7,144 bases of DNA from Ferrovibrio sp046294345 (lineage in GTDB: Bacteria; Pseudomonadota; Alphaproteobacteria; Ferrovibrionales; Ferrovibrionaceae). Each line of letters begins with the position of its first letter. Position 1 is the first letter of the stretch. The translations under genes were made by a program, and so were the position numbers. Positions 1 to 6,402 of this stretch are shown here, piece by piece. Below the pieces are notes generated by a model that was not told where the DNA came from, did not search any database, and was given only the letters and a program-made list of their open reading frames with translations. The stretch spans positions 1 to 7,144 of the forward strand of contig JBKBJT010000085.1 of NCBI GenBank assembly GCA_046294345.1. The letters run 5' to 3'.

Positions 1-50
1 GGCGCGGCCAGGCACAAGAAAACGGACAGCGCGGCAAGCAGGCGGATCAT
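1..50 (-). CDS. 5' end of an exported protein, downstream of znuB (partial)
   Basis: Only the first 16 codons and two bases of the 17th (which must encode Pro) are inside the window. They read MIRLLAALSVFLCLAAP, a basic residue followed by a hydrophobic stretch ending in Ala-Ala-Pro, which is what a Sec signal peptide or N-terminal membrane anchor looks like. The ATG lies one base after the znuB stop codon (TGA-C-ATG) and has a strong GGAGG Shine-Dalgarno at 61..57 with a six-base spacer, so it is very probably translated as the next gene of the znu operon. Cys13 is not in a convincing lipobox because it is preceded by Leu. From context it could be the periplasmic zinc-binding protein ZnuA or another exported zinc-related protein, but no family motif is visible and the identity is left open. 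Confidence 0.72.
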   Translation of the reverse strand, partial: MIRLLAALSVFLCLAA

Positions 51-51
51 G

Positions 52-927
52 TCAGGCCTCCAGATGGCGCCGCTGGCGCCAGTGCAGCATCAGGCCCTGC
101 GGCCCCAGGGCGAGCGACAGCAGATAGCCGCCGCCGGCGAACAGCACGATGGATGGGCCGGACGGCAGATCGGCATGGAAGGACAGCAGCAGGCCGCAAT
201 AGCCCGATACTGCTGCGATCAGCACGGCCACCGCCATGGCGGAGATCAGCGAACGGCTCCAGTACCGCGCGGCGAGTCCCGGCAGCATCATCAGGCCCAC
301 GGCCATCAGGCTGCCGAGCGCCTGGAAGGCGGCCACCAGATTGACCACCACAAGGCCCAGAAACACGAAATGATACAGCGCACCGCCGCCACCCACGCTG
401 CGCAGGAATTCCGGGTCGAAGCCATCGGCCAGCAGCGGGCGGTAGATCGCGGCGAAGATCAGCATGGTCAGGCTGGCTACCGCGCCGAGCAGCAGCAAAG
501 CCGCCTCGTCCACCGCCAGCACCGAACCGAACAGGATATGCATCACGTCCACCGCCGAACCGCGCGTGGAGATCAACGTGACGCCGAGCGCCAGCGCGAT
601 CAGGTAGAAGGCCGCGAAACTGGCATCCTCGCGCTGGTCGGTGGCGCGTGTGGCGGCGCCGGCGGCCAAAGCCACGATCAGGCCGGCGATAATCCCGCCC
701 ACGCTGATGGCGGGCAGCGAAAAACCGGCCACCAGGAAGCCCACCGCGGCGCCGGGCAGGATGGCATGGCTCATCGCCTCGCCGAACAGGCTCATGCGCC
801 GCAGCATCAGCACCACGCCAATCGGCGCGCCGCTTAAGGACAGCGCGAAACAGGCCACCAGCGCGCGCCGCATGAAGGCGAACTCGGCGAAGGGGGCGAA
901 CAGGAAATCGATTATGGCGGCGCTCAT
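52..927 (-). CDS. znuB: Zinc/manganese-type ABC transporter permease (ZnuB)
   Basis: A 291-residue integral membrane protein of the ABC-3 family, the usual length for ZnuB. It forms the inner-membrane channel that, with the ATPase encoded just upstream, imports Zn2+ (or Mn2+) delivered by a periplasmic binding protein. The protein is almost wholly hydrophobic, with seven to nine predicted membrane segments. Family hallmarks seen are the GEAMSHAILPG motif at residues 49-59, an REDASFA segment at 99-105 after a cytoplasmic loop, the GSLMAVGLMMLPG stretch at 205-217 in the region that contacts the ATPase, and LPSGPSIVLF at 254-263 near the C-terminus. The ATG at 927 is supported by GGAG six bases upstream. 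It starts 30 bp after the znuC stop and ends one base before the next start. Metal specificity is inferred from the Zur-like operator and the His-rich ATPase; manganese or broader specificity cannot be excluded from the permease alone. Confidence 0.93.
   Translation of the reverse strand: MSAAIIDFLFAPFAEFAFMRRALVACFALSLSGAPIGVVLMLRRMSLFGEAMSHAILPGAAVGFLVAGFSLPAISVGGIIAGLIVALAAGAATRATDQREDASFAAFYLIALALGVTLISTRGSAVDVMHILFGSVLAVDEAALLLLGAVASLTMLIFAAIYRPLLADGFDPEFLRSVGGGGALYHFVFLGLVVVNLVAAFQALGSLMAVGLMMLPGLAARYWSRSLISAMAVAVLIAAVSGYCGLLLSFHADLPSGPSIVLFAGGGYLLSLALGPQGLMLHWRQRRHLEA
57..61 (-). promoter_or_regulatory. Shine-Dalgarno of the partial exported gene
   Basis: GGAGG on the minus strand, six bases before the ATG at 50..48, and inside the last codons of znuB. 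It is a full match to the core anti-16S pairing sequence and is the main reason for calling the edge gene real. Confidence 0.7.
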
Positions 928-933
928 GCGCGG

Positions 934-937
934 CTCC
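934..937 (-). promoter_or_regulatory. Shine-Dalgarno of znuB
   Basis: GGAG on the minus strand within CCGGAGCC, six bases before the znuB ATG. It lies in the 30-bp znuC-znuB gap and supports the start chosen. Confidence 0.6.
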
Positions 938-957
938 GGTGAACAGGCGGAAAAGGA

Positions 958-1770
958 TCAGGCCGCGTGGCCGTGATGACCCGGGTGACCGTGGTGGTCG
1001 TGGTGATCTTGACCGGTATCGCAGAACGGCGCGGTATCATCCCAGGATTCGGCCATGCGGCGGGCAGCCAGCTGGTTCTCGGGCGTCAGCACCTCGTCGA
1101 TGCGGCCCCAGGCGATCAGCCGCCGCGCCAGATACAACGCCTCGGGGAAATGCTGGCGCACCAGATCGAAATCGTGCAACACGGCGATTACCGTGCGCTT
1201 TTCGCCATGCCAGCGCTGCAGCAGGGCCAGAAGATCAGCCACCGTGCGCGCATCCAGCGCATTGAAGGGCTCGTCCAGCAGGATCACGCGGGCATCCTGC
1301 ACCAGCACGCGGGCGAACAGGGCACGCTGCGCCTGCCCGATGGAGAGCGTGGCGAGCGGGCGCTGTTCGAAACCTTCCAGGCCGACGGCCGACAGCGCCT
1401 CGCGCGCCGCCCGGATGCCATCGCGCCCGATATGGCCGAAAGCGCCGACCCGCTGCCAGTGGCCGAGCAGCACGACTTCCAGCACCGAGATCGGATAGGC
1501 ACGATCCAGGCTGGCCTGCTGCGGCAGGAAGGCGATGTCGCGCGGTTTCAGCGGTCCGCGCTCGATGCTGCCATCGGCGACGGGAAGCTGGCCGACGATG
1601 GCCTTCAGCAGGGTGGATTTGCCGGCACCGTTGGGGCCGACGATGGCGGTGAGCGATCCGGTGGTGAAACGGCCGCTGACATGATGCACGGCCGGATGCC
1701 GGTCATAGGCCACGGTGACGTTGTCGAGGCGGATTTCCCCGACAGGAGCGGAAGCGGCGATGGCGTTCAT
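958..1770 (-). CDS. znuC: Zinc ABC transporter ATP-binding protein (ZnuC)
   Basis: A 270-residue ATPase subunit that powers the ZnuB permease from the cytoplasmic face. Motifs in order: Walker A GPNGAGKST at 45-53, Q-loop Gln84 in FLPQQ, signature LSIGQ at 142-146 (Ile replaces the first Gly of LSGGQ), Walker B RVILLDEP at 161-168 with Asp166 and catalytic Glu167, D-loop ALD at 171-173, and switch His199 in VLHD. The last 15 residues carry eight histidines (256-268), a likely zinc-binding tail. The frame is open up to a GTG at 1857, but the ATG at 1770 is preferred because the core fold starts directly after it and because the upstream stretch is better explained by a separate small gene ending five bases before. 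No strong Shine-Dalgarno precedes this ATG, so translational coupling to the small gene is likely. Zinc rather than another metal is inferred from the operator and the tail. Confidence 0.93.
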   Translation of the reverse strand: MNAIAASAPVGEIRLDNVTVAYDRHPAVHHVSGRFTTGSLTAIVGPNGAGKSTLLKAIVGQLPVADGSIERGPLKPRDIAFLPQQASLDRAYPISVLEVVLLGHWQRVGAFGHIGRDGIRAAREALSAVGLEGFEQRPLATLSIGQAQRALFARVLVQDARVILLDEPFNALDARTVADLLALLQRWHGEKRTVIAVLHDFDLVRQHFPEALYLARRLIAWGRIDEVLTPENQLAARRMAESWDDTAPFCDTGQDHHDHHGHPGHHGHAA

Positions 1771-1775
1771 GCGGT

Positions 1776-1910
1776 TCAATCCATCGCCATGGCCCACCAG
1801 ATCGCGGCCCAGAGGGCAGCGATCAGCGGCAGCAGGGCTGCCATGCGCATCCACCACGACGCGGTGAGGACCGTGATCGGCAGATCGGAAAAGATCGGGC
1901 GGCGCTGCAT
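1776..1910 (-). CDS. 44-residue tryptophan-rich membrane microprotein, first gene of the znu operon
   Basis: An ATG-to-TGA frame of 44 codons lying between the Zur-like operator/promoter and znuC. The product begins MQRRPIFSDLPITVLTASWW, then has one hydrophobic segment at about residues 21-43 rich in Ala, Leu, Ile and Trp, and ends Met-Asp. It has five Trp (19, 20, 34, 38, 39). With Arg3, Arg4 and Arg22 before the helix and an acidic C-terminus, an N-in single-pass inner-membrane topology is expected. Its stop lies five bases before the znuC ATG, which itself lacks a good ribosome site, so translation of the two may be coupled. The weak point is that no Shine-Dalgarno precedes this ATG (the adjacent bases are C-rich). 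I do not recognise a family. A role as a small accessory subunit or stability factor of the transporter is inference; the alternative is that it is only a translated leader or non-coding. Confidence 0.6.
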   Translation of the reverse strand: MQRRPIFSDLPITVLTASWWMRMAALLPLIAALWAAIWWAMAMD

Positions 1911-1930
1911 GGGAGGGGGTTCCAAGTAGA

Positions 1931-1945
1931 CGTTATTATATAACA
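1931..1945 (-). promoter_or_regulatory. Zur-like operator of the znu operon
   Basis: On the minus strand this reads TGTTATATAATAACG. The core GTTAT-ATA-ATAAC is a perfect 5+5 bp inverted repeat round a 3-bp centre. It closely resembles proteobacterial Zur boxes of the TGTTATAnnATAACA type, bound by the Fur-family zinc repressor Zur. It is an AT island in otherwise GC-rich DNA and overlaps the predicted -10 region, so bound repressor would block transcription of the small gene, znuC and znuB when zinc is plentiful. The identity as Zur rather than another Fur-family site is inferred from the genes it precedes; no zur gene lies in the window. Confidence 0.82.
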
Positions 1946-1969
1946 TACAATCCATTCACCGCACGTCAA
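1942..1969 (-). promoter_or_regulatory. Predicted sigma70-type promoter of the znu operon
   Basis: On the minus strand a TTGACG -35 element at 1969..1964 is followed after 16 bp by TATGTT at 1947..1942 as the -10. Transcription would start near 1935, about 25 bases before the microprotein ATG. A perfect TATAAT also occurs at 1940..1935 inside the palindrome, but the spacing to TTGACG would be 23 bp and no better -35 is seen for it. Both possible -10 elements overlap the operator, which is the arrangement expected for repression by Zur. Confidence 0.6.
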
Positions 1970-2071
1970 CCCCGATGCCCTAAACCGGACACATTCGGCT
2001 GCCACACCGGCCGCGCCGGTCGAGCCCGCCAGCCCAGGAATCCTTGAAAGAAAAGCAGTATCCTTCGCGCC

Positions 2072-4156
2072 ATGGCCCGCCAGTCCCGCCCATCAAAATC
2101 CAGTTCGGCCAAATCCGGGCCCCCGCGTTCCGCCACCGGCCGCAAACGGCGCCTACGCTCTGGCCTTTCAGGGGTGGGGCTGCTCGGTCGCCTCTCCCGC
2201 CTTGGCCTGCTGGTCGGTATCTGGGGACTGGTGGCCGGCGGTGCGCTGTTCGCCTGGTATGCCTATGACCTGCCGGATTTCGACGACCTCTACATCGTCG
2301 AGCGGCGCAGTTCGGTTACGCTCAAGGCCGCCGACGGGATGGTGCTGGCCACCTATGGCGACCTTTATGGCGAGCATCAGGCCCTGAAGGCCCTGCCCCC
2401 TCACCTGCCGCAGGCCCTGATCGCCACCGAAGATCGCCGGTTCTACAAGCATTTCGGCATCGACCCCATCGGCCTGGCCCGCGCCACCCTGGCCAATCTG
2501 CGGGCCGGCCGCGTGGTGCAGGGCGGCTCGACCCTGACGCAGCAGCTAGCCAAGAACGTGTTCCTGGAGCGCGACCGCACGCTGAAACGCAAAGTGCAGG
2601 AACTGATGCTGGCCTTCCGGCTGGAGCAGCGCTTCACCAAGGACCAGATCCTGGAGATGTATCTCAACCGCGTTTATTTCGGCGCCGGTGCCTATGGCGT
2701 GGAGGCCGCGGCCCAGCGCTATTTCGACAAACCGGCAACCAAGCTTTCGCTTGGCGAGTCCGCCATGCTGGTCGGCCTGCTGAAGGCGCCATCGAAACTG
2801 GCGCCGACCGGCAATATCAAATCGGCCCAGGCACGCGCCGCACAGGTCCTGCGCAACATGGCCGATGCCAGCTTCATCACGGCCGAAACCGCCGAGGCGG
2901 CGATTGCGAAGCCAACGCAATTGGCGCGTTCACGCCTGCCCTTGCCCAATGCACGGTATTTTGCCGACTGGGTGATCGAGGAAGTGTATCAGCTGGTGGG
3001 CCGCGACCACGCCGACCTGACCGTCTACACCACCATGGACAGCCGCCTGCAGGGTGGCGCCGAGCGCGCCGTCGACAGCCTGATGGATCGCGAGGCTCAG
3101 AAGCTGGATGTGGGCCAAGCGGCCCTGGTGGCGCTGGCGCCCGATGGCGCGGTGCGCGCGATGATCGGCGGCCGCGACTATCTCGATAGTCCGTTCAACC
3201 GCGCCACCCAGGCTCGTCGCCAGCCTGGCTCGGCCTTCAAGCCCATCGTGTTCCTGACCGCGCTGGAACAAGGCATCACGCCTGACGATCAGTATGTCGA
3301 CGGCCCTATCGAGATCGGCAACTGGAAGCCGCGCAATTACGATGGCCAGTATCATGGCAGCATGATGCTGCGCGAGGCGGCGGCGCGTTCGATCAACACC
3401 ATCGCCGTGCAGGTTTCCGAACGCGTCGGCCGCGAGAGGGTGATCGAGACGGCGCGCCGGCTGGGCATCACCAGCGACCTGAAGCCGCATCCCTCTCTGG
3501 CGCTGGGTTCTTTCGAGGTCGGTGTCCTGGAACTCACCGCCGCCTACGCGGCTTTTGCCAATGGTGGCTATGCCGTGCAGCCCTATGGCGTGATCGAAGT
3601 CCGCGACCGCAACAATGCCGTGCTGTTCCGCCGCGACACCGGTGGCGCCTATGCCCATATGATCGCACCGGAACCGCTGGGCGAACTGAACGAGCTGCTG
3701 CGCGGCGTGATCACTGCGGGCACCGGACGTGCCGCGCAGATCGGCCGGCCGGCGGCGGGCAAGACCGGTACGACCTCGGATTACCGCGATGCCTGGTTCG
3801 TCGGCTACACGCCAGATCTGGTGGCCGCCGTATGGGTTGGCAATGATGACAATTCGCCGACCAAGAAGGTGAGCGGCAGCGGTTTACCGTCGCAGATCTG
3901 GCGCAGCTTCATGACCGATGCGCTGAAGGGCCTTCCGGTCAGCGAATTGCCGCAGGCGCCGAGCCAGAGCTTCAGCCTGCCGTCGTTGTGGGACCGCATT
4001 ATGCGCCAGTTCGGCAGCGCGCCAGCAACCGCCTCTCCTACTCCGGTTCCGCCACCGCCGCGCACGGTGATCGAACCCGCCGCCCCACCGCCCTCCACAT
4101 CGCAGGGCGAACCGCAGATGATCTGGCAGGTCGGCCCGCAGCCGGTGCAGCGATGA
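2072..4156 (+). CDS. Class A penicillin-binding protein (PBP1A-type, glycosyltransferase and transpeptidase)
   Basis: A 694-residue bifunctional peptidoglycan synthase that polymerises lipid II into glycan strands and cross-links the stem peptides, anchored in the inner membrane and working in the periplasm. A basic Ser-rich cytoplasmic tail (1-40) precedes one membrane helix at about 42-64. The GT51 domain follows, with EDRRFYKH at 120-127 (catalytic Glu120), GGSTLTQQLAKN at 151-162, RKVQE at 173-177 and YLNRVYFG at 197-204. The transpeptidase domain has SAFK at 387-390 (nucleophile Ser387), SIN at 440-442 and KTGT at 564-567. The linker between the domains (about 285-345) is short, with no room for the OB-like domain of E. 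coli PBP1A (about 850 residues), so this is the compact type. The C-terminus (650-690) is Pro-rich and probably disordered. The exact paralogue name (mrcA, ponA, pbp1 series) cannot be set. The ATG at 2072 has only a weak ribosome site. The stop overlaps the next start in ATGA. Confidence 0.95.
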   Translation: MARQSRPSKSSSAKSGPPRSATGRKRRLRSGLSGVGLLGRLSRLGLLVGIWGLVAGGALFAWYAYDLPDFDDLYIVERRSSVTLKAADGMVLATYGDLYGEHQALKALPPHLPQALIATEDRRFYKHFGIDPIGLARATLANLRAGRVVQGGSTLTQQLAKNVFLERDRTLKRKVQELMLAFRLEQRFTKDQILEMYLNRVYFGAGAYGVEAAAQRYFDKPATKLSLGESAMLVGLLKAPSKLAPTGNIKSAQARAAQVLRNMADASFITAETAEAAIAKPTQLARSRLPLPNARYFADWVIEEVYQLVGRDHADLTVYTTMDSRLQGGAERAVDSLMDREAQKLDVGQAALVALAPDGAVRAMIGGRDYLDSPFNRATQARRQPGSAFKPIVFLTALEQGITPDDQYVDGPIEIGNWKPRNYDGQYHGSMMLREAAARSINTIAVQVSERVGRERVIETARRLGITSDLKPHPSLALGSFEVGVLELTAAYAAFANGGYAVQPYGVIEVRDRNNAVLFRRDTGGAYAHMIAPEPLGELNELLRGVITAGTGRAAQIGRPAAGKTGTTSDYRDAWFVGYTPDLVAAVWVGNDDNSPTKKVSGSGLPSQIWRSFMTDALKGLPVSELPQAPSQSFSLPSLWDRIMRQFGSAPATASPTPVPPPPRTVIEPAAPPPSTSQGEPQMIWQVGPQPVQR

Positions 4157-5184
4157 AGCGCCTGTTCATCGGCCTGCTGACCGGATTGCTGGTGTTGCCG
4201 CCAATGGCGCGGGCAACCGAGAGCGCAATCAACCAGCAGGTTGCCATCACCTCGCGCGACGGCTCGGTTCTGGCCGGCACGCTGACCCTGCCTGCCGGAA
4301 TCACCTCGCAGGTGCCCGGCCTGGTCCTGATCCAGGGCAGCGGACCGACCGACCGCGACGGCAACCAGCCGCCGGTTCTGCGCACCGACCTGCTGCGGCA
4401 GATCGCCGACGGACTGGCGCAGAAGGGCATCGCCACCCTGCGTTACGACAAGCGCGGCATGCATGCCAATGCCGGCGGCCGCCCGGTCAGCCAGGATGAC
4501 TATGCCGAATATTTCAACTGGGGCCGGTTCGTCGACGATGCCTATGCGGCCTATGCCTTCCTGCGCGCCCAGCCGGCCGTCGATTCCGGCAAAGCCGCTT
4601 TGTTCGGTCATTCCGAAGGTGGGCTTATCGCTCTCGACCTGGCTTCGCGGCTGGTGGACGGCGAAAAACCGCAGGCCTTGATCCTGGCGGCGGCACCGGG
4701 GCGCCGCATGGACATCATCGTCCGCGAGCAGCTGGCCCGCCAGCTCAGCCTTCAGGTCAAGCCCGGCCAACGCCGTATGCTGCTAGCCGACAACGACCGG
4801 GCACTGAAAAACATCAGCGAAACCGGTCAGATTCCCGAGCGACTGCCGACGGCGCTGCGCGGCCTGTATCCGTCATACAGCGGTCCTTACTGGCAGGCCC
4901 TGCTGAAACTGGAGCCGACAGAAGCCATACAGCGCTATGCTGGCCCCGTACTGCTGATCCAGGGCGATGCCGATATCCAGATTTCAGCGGAGCGCGATGC
5001 GCTGGCGCTGGATGCCGCCTTGCAGAAACGCCAACCCGACGACCACGCGCTGATCATCCTGCCGCGCACCAGTCACGCCCTGAAGCCGCTGGAAAACGAC
5101 AAGGACCCCGGCTTCGAGGGCGAGATCGATCCCGGCGTGATCAGCCGGATCAGCAGCTGGCTGCTGGGCAAGCTGGAAAAGTAG
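4153..5184 (+). CDS. Secreted alpha/beta-hydrolase (serine esterase type)
   Basis: A 343-residue protein with a clear Sec signal peptide: Lys2-Arg3, a Leu-rich core and the cleavage motif ARA at 19-21, so it should act in the periplasm. The mature part is an alpha/beta-hydrolase of the COG1073-like group. Seen motifs are IQGSGPTDRDGN at 60-71 (oxyanion-hole strand and a loop typical of this subgroup), RYDKRG at 97-102, the nucleophile elbow GHSEG at 152-156 (Ser154), the acid in QGDAD at 270-274 (Asp274 likely), and His308 in TSHALKP. The catalytic triad therefore looks complete. The frame is open further upstream inside the PBP gene, but the ATG at 4153 is chosen because it gives a proper signal peptide and overlaps the PBP stop by four bases (ATGA), implying coupled translation. 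The substrate is unknown; esters or cell-envelope components are possible, suggested only by location and gene neighbour. Confidence 0.9.
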   Translation: MKRLFIGLLTGLLVLPPMARATESAINQQVAITSRDGSVLAGTLTLPAGITSQVPGLVLIQGSGPTDRDGNQPPVLRTDLLRQIADGLAQKGIATLRYDKRGMHANAGGRPVSQDDYAEYFNWGRFVDDAYAAYAFLRAQPAVDSGKAALFGHSEGGLIALDLASRLVDGEKPQALILAAAPGRRMDIIVREQLARQLSLQVKPGQRRMLLADNDRALKNISETGQIPERLPTALRGLYPSYSGPYWQALLKLEPTEAIQRYAGPVLLIQGDADIQISAERDALALDAALQKRQPDDHALIILPRTSHALKPLENDKDPGFEGEIDPGVISRISSWLLGKLEK

Positions 5185-5188
5185 CGCC

Positions 5189-6397
5189 TCAGGCGGCCTG
5201 CCGCCGCACGATCAGCAGCCACGACAGGAACGTGGCGATGCCCATGCCGGCCACGGTCCAGCTCAGCGGCAGGGCGGTTTCGTTCAGCGCATGGCCGACA
5301 AAAATGCCGGCGGCGGCGCCAACGCTCATCTGCACGAACCCCATCAACGAAGCCGCGCTGCCCGCCATCTGCGGAAAGGGCTGCAATGCACCGGCCTGGC
5401 CCTGCGGCATGGTCAGGCCCAGCCCCATGGTGAAGATCATCATCGGTCCGATCAGACTGAACCAGTGCCAGTCCAGCCCGTTCGCCCAGGCCCAGCTCTG
5501 CAGCAAAGCCATGCCGCCGCCGCCCAGCGCGCAGCAGGCCGCACCGACACCCAGCATGCGATCCACACCGAGCCGCAAGGTAAGCCGCGTGCCGATGAAG
5601 CCGCCGCACAGATACCCGAACACGATCAGCGAGAAGCAGTAGCCGAACACGGTTTCGCTTACGCCGAAGACACGGCTGAGCGTGAACGACGAGCCGGAGA
5701 TGAAGGAAAACATCCCGCCATAGGAAAACGCCACGCACAGCACATAGCCGCGATAGCGCGGATGGCGGGCCAGGCTGGCGAAGTTGCGCAGCATCGGCCG
5801 CACATGGGTGGCGGTGGGGTTGCGGCGCTGGTTGCTCTCGGCCAGGAAGACCAGTACGCAGACGCCCAGCAGGCTGCCGACCAGGGCCATGGCGATGAAG
5901 TTCGCCTGCCAGCCGAACCAGGCATGCAGGTAACCGCCCAGGATCGGCGCCACCGCCGGCGTCAGGCCCAGCACCATAGCCATCATCGACAAGGCACGGG
6001 CAGCATGCGCCCCCTCGAACAGGTCGCGGGCGATGGCACGCCCCAGCACCACGCCGGAACAGGCCCCGAGCGCCTGCACGAAGCGCCAGCCGATCAGCCA
6101 TTCGACACTGGTGGCGAAGGCGCAGCCGATAGAGGCCAGCGTGAACAAGACGATGCCGAACAGCAAAGCCGGACGGCGGCCGAAACGATCGGACACCGGT
6201 CCGTAGATCAGCTGCGTGACGGCGAAACCGGCGAGGAAGGCACTGAGCGTGAGCTGCACCGAGGCCGCATCGGTGCCATAGATCGTCGCCAGGGCCGGCA
6301 GCGATGGCAGATACATATCGGTACTGAGCGGGCCGAGCGCGGTGGCGCAGCCCAGCAGGATCACCAGCGCCGTCGAGTCACGCGGCAGCGGGCGCAT
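5189..6397 (-). CDS. MFS drug efflux transporter, Bcr/CflA family
   Basis: A 402-residue, 12-helix inner-membrane proton antiporter of the Bcr/CflA (DHA1) family, which expels drugs such as bicyclomycin, chloramphenicol or sulfonamides in characterised members. Family signs are LGPLSTDMYLPSLPA at 21-35 at the end of helix 1, motif A GPVSDRFGRR at 66-75 in the loop between helices 2 and 3, and a motif-C-like GLTPAVAPILGG at 144-155 in helix 5. The frame is open up to 6445, but the ATG at 6397 is preferred: it places the start right before helix 1 and five bases after the metallopeptidase stop. Only a weak GAG precedes it, so coupling is likely. It ends four bases from the convergent hydrolase stop. 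Actual substrates cannot be read from the sequence; small-molecule export other than drugs (as with cysteine or sulfathiazole for Bcr) is possible. Confidence 0.9.
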   Translation of the reverse strand: MRPLPRDSTALVILLGCATALGPLSTDMYLPSLPALATIYGTDAASVQLTLSAFLAGFAVTQLIYGPVSDRFGRRPALLFGIVLFTLASIGCAFATSVEWLIGWRFVQALGACSGVVLGRAIARDLFEGAHAARALSMMAMVLGLTPAVAPILGGYLHAWFGWQANFIAMALVGSLLGVCVLVFLAESNQRRNPTATHVRPMLRNFASLARHPRYRGYVLCVAFSYGGMFSFISGSSFTLSRVFGVSETVFGYCFSLIVFGYLCGGFIGTRLTLRLGVDRMLGVGAACCALGGGGMALLQSWAWANGLDWHWFSLIGPMMIFTMGLGLTMPQGQAGALQPFPQMAGSAASLMGFVQMSVGAAAGIFVGHALNETALPLSWTVAGMGIATFLSWLLIVRRQAA

Positions 6398-6402
6398 ATG
6401 GC

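Larger units (their letters stand above)
1911..2071. other. Divergent intergenic region between znu operon and PBP gene
   Basis: About 160 bp separate the two divergent units. It holds the Zur-like operator and the minus-strand promoter at its left end. At 2006..2020 there is a short GC inverted repeat (ACCGGC, 3-base loop, GCCGGT) with no following T-run, so it is not a classical terminator; it would lie in the 5' leader of the PBP transcript if that starts upstream. No convincing plus-strand promoter is visible. TACAAT at 1946..1951 resembles a -10 but lacks a matching -35. A purine-rich GAAAGAAAAG at 2046..2055 is too far from the PBP ATG to be a normal Shine-Dalgarno. Confidence 0.5.

Noticed and set aside
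49..837. Plus-strand open frame of 262 codons antisense to znuB
   Set aside because: Gln/His-rich mirror-frame product with no motif; znuB on the other strand explains the coding constraint.
1771..1857. Longer ZnuC starting at GTG 1857
   Set aside because: The extra 29 residues precede the usual family N-terminus and overlap a better explained small membrane-protein frame; the ATG at 1770 fits the fold boundary.
1875..1898. Three copies of GATCGG at 1875, 1883 and 1893
   Set aside because: Unequal spacing, short, and inside the small coding frame; no repeat family or regulator consensus is suggested.
967..1929. Plus-strand open frame of 320 codons antisense to znuC and the small gene
   Set aside because: The product is low in hydrophobic structure and rich in Gln, His, Arg and Ala, typical of a mirror frame of GC-rich coding DNA, and the minus strand encodes a complete ATPase with all motifs.
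2006..2020. Short GC hairpin as a transcription terminator
   Set aside because: Six-base arms with no T-run on either strand and a position upstream of a gene start; probably chance in GC-rich DNA.
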